Positions 48,631 through 58,100 of a DNA stretch of 64,000 nt are shown in pieces. Source of the stretch: Paludibacteraceae bacterium (GTDB lineage: Bacteria > Bacteroidota > Bacteroidia > Bacteroidales > Paludibacteraceae). The first letter of the stretch is position 1, and every line of letters starts with the position of its first letter. A program made the position numbers and the translations under genes. Under the pieces are notes generated by a model that saw only the letters and a program-made list of their open reading frames with translations, searched no databases and was not told the DNA's origin. The DNA lies in assembly GCA_017558065.1 (NCBI GenBank), contig JAFYWK010000024.1, positions 37,474 through 101,473 on the forward strand, read 5' to 3'.

Positions 48631-49974
48631 ATGAAAAAACTATTGGTAATATGGACCGTATTTTGTGCCACGATTTTGGCTTACGCCCAGCAGGACGGAA
48701 GCCTGCGGTTGTTTGACACTTTTGAGCAGCGCTTTGTGGTATTGGATTCGCTGATTTTTGCCTCCGCTGATGTGGATAGTACGGTGGTGGATACTCAAAC
48801 CGTTTATTTTCAACATTGGTGGATTGCACAAGATACGACAAACGTAGCGGACTCGCTGATTACGGATCTTGTGGATGCCGAAGTACGCGCCATGAAGCAT
48901 GAGACGGGGCTTGCGCTGACGGGACAAACCTACTACCGCTTAGATGAAGGCTTGGCACTGGACGAAGACGATGCTGTATCGCGCTACAAAGCCAAAGTGC
49001 AAGTGGAACTGCGTTGGAACTTCCTCCATTCGTCGCTCATTCATCGCCAAGGACGTAAGCAAGCCATTGAGTTACAAGGCGATATTGATCGTATAGAGAT
49101 GGATAAAGCCAACCTTGCGCGTCTATTGGCTGAGAATCAAGAGTTCTACCAGCAGAAATATGACAGTCTGTTGTCGGGTATATTGCAACACCGATTGGTG
49201 AATCTCACGCTCATGAACGATGCACAGATGTACTTGCTGGAGCATGGTAATATATCCAGCGATGAGATGCTGGATATCATCAACGATAAGGCGGAAGCCG
49301 AGCGTGCCCTGATGGCAATGTCGAAGAATTATCCGCTGGCAGACGACTTGTCCCACCCCTCGGGCTTGGTGGTAGAGATTGATTCGGCAAGATTGATGGA
49401 CTATATTCGCCTGCATCATGCCGACCTGCATCTGCTGCAATTGCAATCCGAACTGCTGGCACAACAGATGGAGAATCACTCCTATTGGACAAAACTGAAT
49501 CTCTCTCCATTCGTTCGCTATTCCTATTATTTTCGCACTGACTTGGCGAACTCCACCAATGTGGATTTTGGTGTGAACTTCAATATCCCCATCACAGGCG
49601 AAGCGAGCAAGAAACGCGCTGCTATGGATGCTAAACGGATGATTATAGATCATGAGAAAGACGAAGCAACTAAGAAAATCGAAGAGAATATCCGTGCTAT
49701 TCTGCTGGATATTGAGCGCCTGAATCGTGTATCGACCGCCGAGTTGCACCGTATGCAAGACCTCAAACGCTATTTACAAATACGCAGCAATGCCTATCTC
49801 AATCGCAAGGGAGGATACAACATCATCTTGCGTACCAAAGAGTACAATACTTATCTGCTCTGTTGGGAGAAATTTCTCTCCTATCAGTATCAGCGCGACT
49901 GTCTGCTGATGACATTGCAAACATATTTGACCAATATATCCATATTTGATTTTTGTGTAGGAACCATCATATAA
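48631..49974 (+). CDS. TolC-family outer-membrane channel
   Basis: 447 aa. Signal peptide ending near AYAQQ, then long alpha-helical hairpins (EGRKQ-type: GRKQAIELQGDIDRIEMDKAN) and strand segments (LNLSPFVRYSYYFRT, DFGVNFNIPITGEASKKRAA). The latter is the OEP-family 'G-x-NIPI' pattern. It forms the outer-membrane exit duct. Followed at 13 nt by a membrane-fusion-type gene and then a polysaccharide synthase, so it probably exports the polymer instead of a small molecule. Confidence 0.85.
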   Translation: MKKLLVIWTVFCATILAYAQQDGSLRLFDTFEQRFVVLDSLIFASADVDSTVVDTQTVYFQHWWIAQDTTNVADSLITDLVDAEVRAMKHETGLALTGQTYYRLDEGLALDEDDAVSRYKAKVQVELRWNFLHSSLIHRQGRKQAIELQGDIDRIEMDKANLARLLAENQEFYQQKYDSLLSGILQHRLVNLTLMNDAQMYLLEHGNISSDEMLDIINDKAEAERALMAMSKNYPLADDLSHPSGLVVEIDSARLMDYIRLHHADLHLLQLQSELLAQQMENHSYWTKLNLSPFVRYSYYFRTDLANSTNVDFGVNFNIPITGEASKKRAAMDAKRMIIDHEKDEATKKIEENIRAILLDIERLNRVSTAELHRMQDLKRYLQIRSNAYLNRKGGYNIILRTKEYNTYLLCWEKFLSYQYQRDCLLMTLQTYLTNISIFDFCVGTII

Positions 49975-49987
49975 TTATTGTATAATC

Positions 49988-51208
49988 ATGAAAGAGTTTT
50001 CATTTTCTGCTGAAGACAGACAAAACGACATAGAGAGTATTCTCAAAGAGCGAAAACAAAAGATTGCTACCCAGCAAATCGTATTTACACTTATCCTGCT
50101 GGGTATTCTGATTATCATTGGCTTGTGGATAGGCAAGAATATCCTATATACGGAGTTTGATGGCTATATCAATGCTGATTTGAATACCTTGCGCCATGCC
50201 GACGATATCTATGTGCTGGAGGTGAATAAGAATGTCGGCGACTTTGTGGCGCCAGGCGATACGTTGTTATCATACGTGTATAGCCACATCTTCTATAGCC
50301 ACGAGTCCACCGATAGTGAGCCCACTGTGGTGGTGCAAAACCGTAACATGCGCGTGGACTATGGTCTGGCACGCCAAGACTTAGAGGTGCTGAAAGTGCG
50401 TGTCAAGGAGCTCAAGAAACAATTGGAGACCGAGGACCACAATATTCGTTTCGGACTGAGTGACAACCTCAAGAAAATGAAGATTGAGCAAGAACTGGCA
50501 GAGGCAGAGGAGCAATACAACGCTCAACGCCGCAAGTTGGGCGTGCTTTGGAACGCCCTCGATCAGACTAAGCAAGCCGTCAAGAAGACATATAACAATA
50601 ACTCTGGTTTCCTCCGCGTGCAAGATATGCGTAATGTGGAACTGATGAAGGAGTTGGGACTGGTGCGCTACTCCATCGCTGTGGATTCGGGTATTGTGAC
50701 CAAGGTGTATGTGCCCGAACTGACACTGGTCTTGCGTAGCGAACCTATCATCTCCTTGCAGAGTTTTGACCTGCATCGCAATAACCTATCGGTGGTTGCC
50801 TATGTGATGCCTCGCGATATGAAGCATATCAACCGTAATACGACAGCGGAGGTGATAGTGAATGATGACGTGTCATTCACTGCCAGCGTACTGATGCTGG
50901 GTACACGTACCGAGGAAATTCCAGGTGAACTACGCAGTACCCTCTCGCGCGATCATACCGCCGTGATAGTAGTCATGGGTGTAGATACGGGACAAATCAT
51001 TCCGTTCTGGACTTTGGTCAAGAATATACCCGTGCGCATACGTATCAATAATATAGAATCGAAGATACAAGAAGACGAGGTGGCTGACTACATGATGTTT
51101 CACACGACCCATGGACTCATTCGACCTGGCGATAAATACTACGAAACCGTGCAAGTGGAACAACCAGATACTACCAACAGAGATACACTACTGATATTCA
51201 ACGAATAA
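49988..51208 (+). CDS. HlyD-like membrane fusion protein
   Basis: 406 aa. Cytoplasmic N-terminus of about 30 residues, one transmembrane helix (about 33-53), a biotinyl-lipoyl-like segment (HADDIYVLEVNKNVGDFVAP), a helical hairpin (about 125-215; VRVKELKKQLETEDHN, QELAEAEEQYNAQRRK), and a C-terminal beta-barrel with a second lipoyl half. This is the HlyD/Alg44/BgsB type of periplasmic adaptor. No ABC or RND transporter is encoded next to it; the partner in the inner membrane is most likely the GT2 synthase. Confidence 0.85.
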   Translation: MKEFSFSAEDRQNDIESILKERKQKIATQQIVFTLILLGILIIIGLWIGKNILYTEFDGYINADLNTLRHADDIYVLEVNKNVGDFVAPGDTLLSYVYSHIFYSHESTDSEPTVVVQNRNMRVDYGLARQDLEVLKVRVKELKKQLETEDHNIRFGLSDNLKKMKIEQELAEAEEQYNAQRRKLGVLWNALDQTKQAVKKTYNNNSGFLRVQDMRNVELMKELGLVRYSIAVDSGIVTKVYVPELTLVLRSEPIISLQSFDLHRNNLSVVAYVMPRDMKHINRNTTAEVIVNDDVSFTASVLMLGTRTEEIPGELRSTLSRDHTAVIVVMGVDTGQIIPFWTLVKNIPVRIRINNIESKIQEDEVADYMMFHTTHGLIRPGDKYYETVQVEQPDTTNRDTLLIFNE

Positions 51209-51212
51209 AGAT

Positions 51213-52628
51213 ATGGAACACACAATATACAAGATTATACGCAACGCCAATGAGCGAAACATCTTGATCATTAACCAATACTTTGATGTAGAAAATAGTG
51301 CTGAGATTCAAGAAGATAAATTCGACATCGTCTATCTCAATATCGGCAATATGTCCAACAACGAGGTGGGACTGCTGTTAGAGAAAACATCGCCTATCTT
51401 CTCTACCAAGTGCTGGATGAAACCGCGTTTTGTACAAACAAGTAACACGGCGCAGTTGGGATTGCTAAAGATTCTCACCGATGGTGTAGTCAATACTCCT
51501 TTTGATGATCTGGTTACCCAGCGTTCGGAGGATATCTTCGCTCAAATGGAGCGCTTGCAAATTAAACAAGTAGCCAACGTATCTACCTATGTAGCATTCT
51601 TCATTCGCTTATGCAAATACTCCATTAGTCGTGGTCAGTACACCTACACTTCAACTATCATCCCTGGATTGACGGAAGGTCACTCCGCATTGTATGCAGC
51701 GATGCTATTTAATAATGAGGTGGTGTCGCGCAAGGAGTTTTTGGAGTTTAATCAAAAACTGCTGGATTTGGGCTATGCCGAACCGCAAGACTTTGTGGAG
51801 CGCGTACATCTCTGTCCGCAATGCAAGAGTAGTCACTTGATTTACGCGGAATGTTGCCCTAAATGCGAGAGTTCGAATATCAACGAGGAACCTATGTTGC
51901 ACCACTTCCGATGTGCGAATATTTCGCCCGAAAGCACGTATATTTATGATGACAAGTTGCGCTGCCCCAAATGCCGCCAATACTTGCACCATATAGGCGT
52001 GGACTATGATAGACCCACCGATGTGCATACCTGCAACGAGTGCGGACATACCTTTATTCACACCAAGATGAAAGTGCGCTGCGCCAACTGCGGAGCAGCA
52101 CATCGTCCTGCGAGTTTGCAACCTATGGATGTGGTGAGATACAAATACACCACAGAGGGTATTCATGCTATTGTCAACAACGAAGCACTTATCAAGATTG
52201 GTAAAGATTTGTGGTTTGGATACTCCAACTTCGACTCTTATCTCCAACAATTGCGTATCTTCTCGCATACCAGTGCTATCAACGAGACACTCTATACGAT
52301 TCGACTCCATATTCGCATACCAGACCATATCAGCGAAACGGACAGGATACATTTTATGCGCCGCATGCACGAGGTGTTCTATGAGTACAACTTCTCCTTC
52401 AAGAATAATTACTTTTTCCTCTCATCAAAGATTGCGACGGAGGATTCAGGAGAACTACAACATATCATATTGCGCAATGTAGAAGAAAAACTGAACGCAT
52501 TGCAAACAGAGTGCCCATTTGCGCATGTAGAGGAGATGACCAATATTGTGAGATGTGCCAACGAGAATATAGAGAAATATATTCGCCGTTTGTGTGAGGT
52601 GATTTACCAACCTAATGCAGCATTGTAG
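51213..52628 (+). CDS. Zinc-ribbon regulatory protein, TackOD1-like
   Basis: 471 aa, cytosolic. Residues about 15-105 resemble a pseudo-receiver (FDIVYLNIGNMSNNEVGLLL, DGVVNTPFDD), with Asn where the phosphoacceptor Asp would be. Residues about 195-310 carry five CxxC knuckles (CPQC, CPKC, CPKC, CNEC, CANC), the arrangement I associate with the TackOD1 metal-binding output domain. The C-terminal 120 residues are a helix-strand domain that could be a degenerate GGDEF, without the GGDEF motif. Likely controls the synthase encoded next; no enzymatic motif is intact. Confidence 0.65.
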   Translation: MEHTIYKIIRNANERNILIINQYFDVENSAEIQEDKFDIVYLNIGNMSNNEVGLLLEKTSPIFSTKCWMKPRFVQTSNTAQLGLLKILTDGVVNTPFDDLVTQRSEDIFAQMERLQIKQVANVSTYVAFFIRLCKYSISRGQYTYTSTIIPGLTEGHSALYAAMLFNNEVVSRKEFLEFNQKLLDLGYAEPQDFVERVHLCPQCKSSHLIYAECCPKCESSNINEEPMLHHFRCANISPESTYIYDDKLRCPKCRQYLHHIGVDYDRPTDVHTCNECGHTFIHTKMKVRCANCGAAHRPASLQPMDVVRYKYTTEGIHAIVNNEALIKIGKDLWFGYSNFDSYLQQLRIFSHTSAINETLYTIRLHIRIPDHISETDRIHFMRRMHEVFYEYNFSFKNNYFFLSSKIATEDSGELQHIILRNVEEKLNALQTECPFAHVEEMTNIVRCANENIEKYIRRLCEVIYQPNAAL

Positions 52629-52636
52629 GTGGTATT

Positions 52637-53959
52637 GTGTTAGATTTCTTTTTCCATATTATTGACAATATCGTAGGTGGCTTTACGCGCAATCTGTCGT
52701 GGCAAGTGCTACTCAATACCTATTGGTTCTTGTTCTTTGTGGAGTTCCCTCGCTATTATCTGTTAGAGATTATCGTTACGTGTTGGTACAAATTGCGCTA
52801 TAGACATCGTCGCGAGGAAAAAGAGATTGCCCGCATGAAACTCTACATAGAGAACCCTTTGGTGACTATTCTTGCACCAGGCAAAAATGAAGGAAAAAAT
52901 ATCTATAAGTTGGTACAATCGCTTCGCGAACAGACCTACAAGAACTATGAGATTATTATTGTGGACGATGGCTCGGACGATGCCACTCCGCTCATTTGTA
53001 GGGACTTGGAGAATGCTGGGTATATTGACCTCTTTCTTCGCGCCCATTCGCGCGGTGGCAAAGCCAGTGCAGCTAACTTAGGTGCTTTCTATGCTAAGGG
53101 AAAATATATTGTACACTTGGATGCAGACTCCTCATTGGATCGCGATGCGCTGGAGAAAATTCTTATTCCATTTTATTTGGATAGCCAAATCAAAGCGGTG
53201 GGTGGAGTTGTCAAAGTGCGCAATTCGCACGACTCTATCTGTACTGCCATGCAGGCGTTGGAGTATCTGAAGACTATTCAGGTGGGGCGTATGGTGACTA
53301 GCGAACTGGGCTTGTATCATATTATTTCGGGTGCATTTGGAGCGTTCGATGTGGGCGTGCTCAAGCAGGTGGGCTATTGGGACATCGGTCCTGGACTGGA
53401 CGGCGATATTACGCAGAAAATACGTAAAGCGGGGTACAAAGTCTATTTCGCAGAAGAAGCCATTTGTATGACCAATGTGCCTGTGAAGTGGAATGTACTC
53501 TTCAAACAACGCAAGCGCTGGAGCAAATCGTTGGTGCGATTCCGCTTGCGCAAACATAAAGATATTTTTATGCCCAACAAGAATTTCTCCTTCTCGAACA
53601 TGTTGTCCAACTTGGAGAATATTGTGTATGATTTTGGTTTTAACTATGTGTGGTTTGCTTATGTCATTTCACTCATATTTATGCATACGGACCGATTGAT
53701 AGAGATCTTTGCCATTGGATATATCATTCGTATGTTGTTTGGATATATCGGCTTTGGTATTATTCAGTGGGTCAGCGAGCGCCCAAGAGAAGAACGCTGG
53801 TTGGCGGGATATGTGCCTTTGTCCACCTTCTATACGGGTTATTTCTTGCGCTTTGCGCGTCTAATTGCGCACACACAAGAGTTATTCAACTTCTCCTCCT
53901 ACAAGGACCCTTGGAATCCACGCAAGACCTCTGAGGTAGCACAGTCAGAGGGAATTTAG
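52637..53959 (+). CDS. Processive family 2 glycosyltransferase (polysaccharide synthase)
   Basis: 440 aa from a GTG start. N-terminal TM, GT-A domain with ILAPGKNEGKNIYKLVQSL and IIIVDDGSDDAT, the metal-binding HLDADS, acceptor-site GLDGDIT and QRKRW (a QxxRW motif, the mark of cellulose-, PNAG- and hyaluronan-type synthases), then about four C-terminal TMs. The polymer is unknown. Its stop overlaps the convergent mnmA stop. It completes the TolC-HlyD-regulator-synthase set. Confidence 0.88.
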   Translation: MLDFFFHIIDNIVGGFTRNLSWQVLLNTYWFLFFVEFPRYYLLEIIVTCWYKLRYRHRREEKEIARMKLYIENPLVTILAPGKNEGKNIYKLVQSLREQTYKNYEIIIVDDGSDDATPLICRDLENAGYIDLFLRAHSRGGKASAANLGAFYAKGKYIVHLDADSSLDRDALEKILIPFYLDSQIKAVGGVVKVRNSHDSICTAMQALEYLKTIQVGRMVTSELGLYHIISGAFGAFDVGVLKQVGYWDIGPGLDGDITQKIRKAGYKVYFAEEAICMTNVPVKWNVLFKQRKRWSKSLVRFRLRKHKDIFMPNKNFSFSNMLSNLENIVYDFGFNYVWFAYVISLIFMHTDRLIEIFAIGYIIRMLFGYIGFGIIQWVSERPREERWLAGYVPLSTFYTGYFLRFARLIAHTQELFNFSSYKDPWNPRKTSEVAQSEGI

Positions 53960-55047
53960 CAAATGACTCCGCCTCCGATGACAAGGCTGTCTTTGTATAT
54001 GACCAACGATTGCCCTGGTGTCACACCCCAGACAGGTGTTGAGAAGTGGACATGTCCTCCCTCTAATAGGGTGGCATCTACGGCGGGAGATTTATAGCGG
54101 ATACGAGCTAGTACCTCGGGCGACTCGTGGAGCCAGTCCCAGTCGCGGATACGCACATGGGCAATCATGGCTTCTGTGGTGAGTAAGTCTTCGCGCTCGC
54201 CCAAAGTGACGCGGTTGTTCGCGGCATCAATCTTCGTGACAAACTTAGGGCTGCCCAACGCAATACCCAATCCCTTGCGCTGACCAATGGTGTAATGACA
54301 GAACCCCTGATGCGTGCCCAGTATTTTTCCTTGATTATCAATGTATTCTCCTTGTGGCACAGAAACACCATGTTGGGCAAGGAAAGTGCGGTAATCGTTG
54401 TTCGGAATGAAGCAAATGTCTTGGCTCTCCTCTTTCCGACTCAGCGCCTCAAAACCGTGGTCAAACGCAATCTGTCGTACTTCCGCTTTGGTCAGTCCTC
54501 CCAATGGGAAAAGAGTGCGGCGCAGGTTCTCCTCGGTGAGCATCCAGAGGAAATAGGTCTGGTCTTTGTGGGTATCAACCGCCGTCTTGAGATAGGTGTG
54601 TCCGCGGTGTTCGGTAATCTGCGCATAGTGCCCCGTGGCAATATAATCACAACCAAATTCTTCGGCTGCCTGCATGAGTTTGCCCCACTTGATATGCGAA
54701 TTGCATAATACACATGGATTAGGCGTACGCCCGCATGCGTACTCGCTGATGAAATTGCCGATAATCTCTTCGCGGAAGGTGTCACGAAAATCCAATATAT
54801 GATGCTCAAAGCCCAGCGTAGCCGCCATGCGCTGTGCATCCAGGATGCTTTGCTCTGAGGCGCAGTGGGTAATAGACGATGTTCCGCCTATTGGATATTG
54901 GGTATTTGGTACGGGTGTGGGGTCGAAGGTGCGGAAGGTAGCACCCACCAGTTCGTAGCCCTGCTCTTGCAACAGGATAGCGGCTACGGTGGAGTCAATA
55001 CCACCTGACATACCTATGAGTACACGTTTTTTGGGGTTAGTTGCCAT
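53956..55047 (-). CDS. mnmA: tRNA-specific 2-thiouridylase MnmA
   Basis: Thiolates U34 of tRNA-Lys, Glu and Gln. 363 aa. PP-loop GMSGGIDSTVAA (residues 12-23), catalytic Cys112 in NPCVLCNSHIKW, the second Cys in SQDICFIPNNDYRTF, ATGHYAQI and GQRKGLGIA. Residues about 43-58 (PTPVPNTQYPIGGTSS) are a repeat-encoded insertion ahead of DAQRMAATLGFEHHILDFRD. Its promoter interleaves with that of the divergent amylase gene; its stop overlaps the GT2 stop. Confidence 0.95.
   Translation of the reverse strand: MATNPKKRVLIGMSGGIDSTVAAILLQEQGYELVGATFRTFDPTPVPNTQYPIGGTSSITHCASEQSILDAQRMAATLGFEHHILDFRDTFREEIIGNFISEYACGRTPNPCVLCNSHIKWGKLMQAAEEFGCDYIATGHYAQITEHRGHTYLKTAVDTHKDQTYFLWMLTEENLRRTLFPLGGLTKAEVRQIAFDHGFEALSRKEESQDICFIPNNDYRTFLAQHGVSVPQGEYIDNQGKILGTHQGFCHYTIGQRKGLGIALGSPKFVTKIDAANNRVTLGEREDLLTTEAMIAHVRIRDWDWLHESPEVLARIRYKSPAVDATLLEGGHVHFSTPVWGVTPGQSLVIYKDSLVIGGGVIC
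54888..54915 (-). repeat. CTATTGG heptamers, in frame in mnmA
   Basis: CTATTGG, ATATTGG, GTATTTG, GTACGGG (then TGTGGGG). The core ATTGGNT matches the triplet at 59238 in reverse complement. Confidence 0.8.
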
Positions 55048-55067
55048 GGTTTATGCTAAAATTTGGA

Positions 55068-55099
55068 CAAAGGTACGAAAATATTTGCATACTTCCAAA
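55068..55099 (-). promoter_or_regulatory. mnmA promoter
   Basis: -33 TTTG at 55099-55096, 20-nt spacer, -7 TACCTTTG at 55075-55068. Interleaved with the amylase promoter. Confidence 0.85.
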
Positions 55100-55115
55100 T
55101 TTTTTAGTACCTTTG
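55084..55115 (+). promoter_or_regulatory. Amylase promoter
   Basis: -33 TTTG at 55084-55087, 20-nt spacer, -7 TACCTTTG at 55108-55115. Its -33 box lies within the spacer of the mnmA promoter, so the two cannot bind polymerase at the same time. Confidence 0.85.
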
Positions 55116-55156
55116 CATGCTTAAAATGTCAAATTCACAAATTAACCATTATTAAC

Positions 55157-58100
55157 ATGAGAAAAATTACTTTATTTTTATCATTTGTGTTCGCTATGAT
55201 GGCTATGGCACAAGTGACCACTGTACCTGGTATTATCCAAAAAGGATACGATGGTGAGATAACCGTAATCTTTAATCCCAACGAGGGTAATGGCGGTATG
55301 GTAGGTGCCACCCAATGCTATGCTCACACGGGTGTTACCTATGATGGAACATCGTGGCAAAAAGCAGGAACATGGCGCGATGGAAAAGAGAAATACAAGA
55401 TGACCAAAAATGCAGAGGGTAACTGGGAACTGAAGATCACACCTAACATGCATACATATTATGGGGTGGATGCTTCCAAGGAAATTACTCAACTCTGCTT
55501 TGTATTCAATGATGGTCCTAATGGCGAGAAAGAAGGTAAAGGTGATGGCGGAAAAGATATTTTCGTTGATCTAGTGGAGAAAGGGCTTTCCGCTTTGCTT
55601 GTGTCGTCTTTGCCCGAAATAGCTTCGCTCAACGATCAAACTACATTGAACTGCTACGCAACCGAAGATGCCACATTGACTCTGACCTTGAATGGCGAAG
55701 TGGTGACGACAGCCACTGGACGAGAGATGAGTTATACGCACACCTTCAGCCAGCCAGGCAATCACGAATTTGTACTGACAGCAACGAATGAGAATGGCAC
55801 CTCTACTGCCACAGCAAGCACCTGCGTGCCAAGCGCACCAACGAAAGAAAATCGTCCTGCGGGTATCGTGAACGGTATCTACTACGATGAGAATGATTAT
55901 AGCAAAGTGACCCTCTGTACTTATGCAGGAGCGAAACTCACCTCCGCTACGGGAGAGAAGAAAGAGATAGTGGTACGTGCTAAAATGCCAAGCCACTGGA
56001 AGAACACCATCAAAGCATACACTTGGACCCCTGGCGTGGATGGCAAGTTTGAAGTTCCTGAACGCGATGGCGATTGGTATGTGGTGAAGAAGACGGCTAC
56101 AGAAATGTACGTCATCTTTGTGAATGGAGAGACATGGAACGGTGATGCTAACCAAACTGAGGATATTATGGTTACTTCGAACACGAATATCCAAATCACT
56201 CAATCTGGTAGTAGCAAAGCCAAATATACCGTATTGGGTCGTGATATTACGGTGAAAGCTCAGATGCCTGCTCATTGGACAGAGAACATCACAGCTCTGG
56301 TAACTCCAGCAGGAGGTGAGCAGAAGGTGGTAACACCCGCCTTGAAGGATGGATGGTATGAGTTTACCGAGACAGGCAAAGACTTGACCGTCGTTTATCG
56401 TAATGGTGCAGCTACTGAAGATAGCCATCTGTCTGAGCCTATTACTCTGGCGGATAATGTTATGCTGAAAGTGACACAAGAGGGCAGCGCAAAAGCAGTA
56501 TGCAACCGACTGATTGCGGAGCCAGCCAAGCATGTGTTTGTAGTGGGTGACTTCAACAACTGGACCATATCCGATGACTATCAACTCAAGCAAGCTAACG
56601 ATAGTGCATACTTCTGGATTGAACTCACAGGCCTGGAGGCACAAAAAGAGTATGCTATGCAATATGTGGTAGTGCGTGCTGATGGCCAAGTGAAACGCAT
56701 TTCTGACTTGTACTCAGAGAAAGTGCTCCACTCCGATGATCAATACGAGCCCAAGAAAGCGGACCCAAGCTTGATGGACTATCCAAAACAAGCTGATGGC
56801 TATGTGACCGTTATTCAAACCAATAAGCCAGCATACCAATGGTCGGAAGAGACATTGAACTTCAAACGACCAGACAAGAATAATCTGGTTATCTACGAGT
56901 TGTGGGTATATGATTACACTCCAGAACGCACGTTGGCTGCGGTAGCCAGTCGCTTGGATTACTTGGTAAGTTTGGGTGTAAATGCTATTGAGTTGATGCC
57001 TGTGACCGAGTTTGATGGCAACTACAACTGGGGATACTCACCCAACCACTATTTCGCTTTTGACAAGGCATACGGAACGCCTGAAGACATGAAGGCCTTT
57101 GTGGATACATGTCACAAGCATGGTATAGCAGTGATTGTGGATATGGTGTTCAACCATGCTACAGGACTTAACCCAATGAACAAATTGTATCCTTATGGCG
57201 AGGATTTGGCATACAACCCATGGTTTAATGTGACAGCGCCTCATAGCGACAATGTATATGAAGATTGGAACCACGACTTTGCTCCAACCAAAACGATGTT
57301 CACGCGTGCGCTGCAATATTGGTTAAAGGAATATAAGGTGGACGGTTTCCGTATGGACCTCAGCCATGGTCTGTGTGGTACGACCAATAATGCAATGATC
57401 CATATTGCTGATTATTACAACAATGGCGTCAAAGCCGTATCCGAGGATGCGTACTTTATCTTGGAGCACTGGGGTGCGAATATGGGAAGTGACCGTCCTG
57501 CGTTGGTAAAACAAGGTATGATGTGCTGGGAAAACACCAATGATGCCTATCGCAAAACGGCTGCTGGAAATACGGGCAGCAGTTTCAGCAATGCGAACAA
57601 ACTTGGTTATGTAAGTTATTGCGAAAGCCACGATGAGGAACGTATGCAATACGAGGCTAAAACACGCGGTGTGGGTGATCTGAAAAACAACACCAATGCG
57701 CGTTTGAAGCGTGTAGCAGCTAATGTGGTCTTCAATGTGCTGTTGGCGGGCCCACATATGATTTGGCAATTTGAGGAGATAGGATATGACTTCTCTATCA
57801 ATTCCAGCGATGCCAGTCCTAATGGCACATCAAGTGATAATCGCTGCGCGAAAAAACCTCGTCCTGAGTCAAAGGGATATTTCGAGAACCCTATCCGCCG
57901 TCAGCAATTCATCAAGATAGCACAAGCTATCCACTTGAGAACAAGAATCTTGACCGATACTTTTGTGGCACAACAAAAGCCATCGAAAGTAGATATTGGC
58001 GGTAAAGCGGTGCGCACCATTCAATGGAAGAATGATGTGTTTGTAGCAGGTAACTTCCATGCAAGTAGCAATCAAACTGTGACTATACCAGAAGGCACAT

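Noticed and set aside
54989-55156. Longer N-terminus for the amylase
   Set aside because: It starts inside mnmA, upstream of the promoter; the signal peptide begins at 55157.
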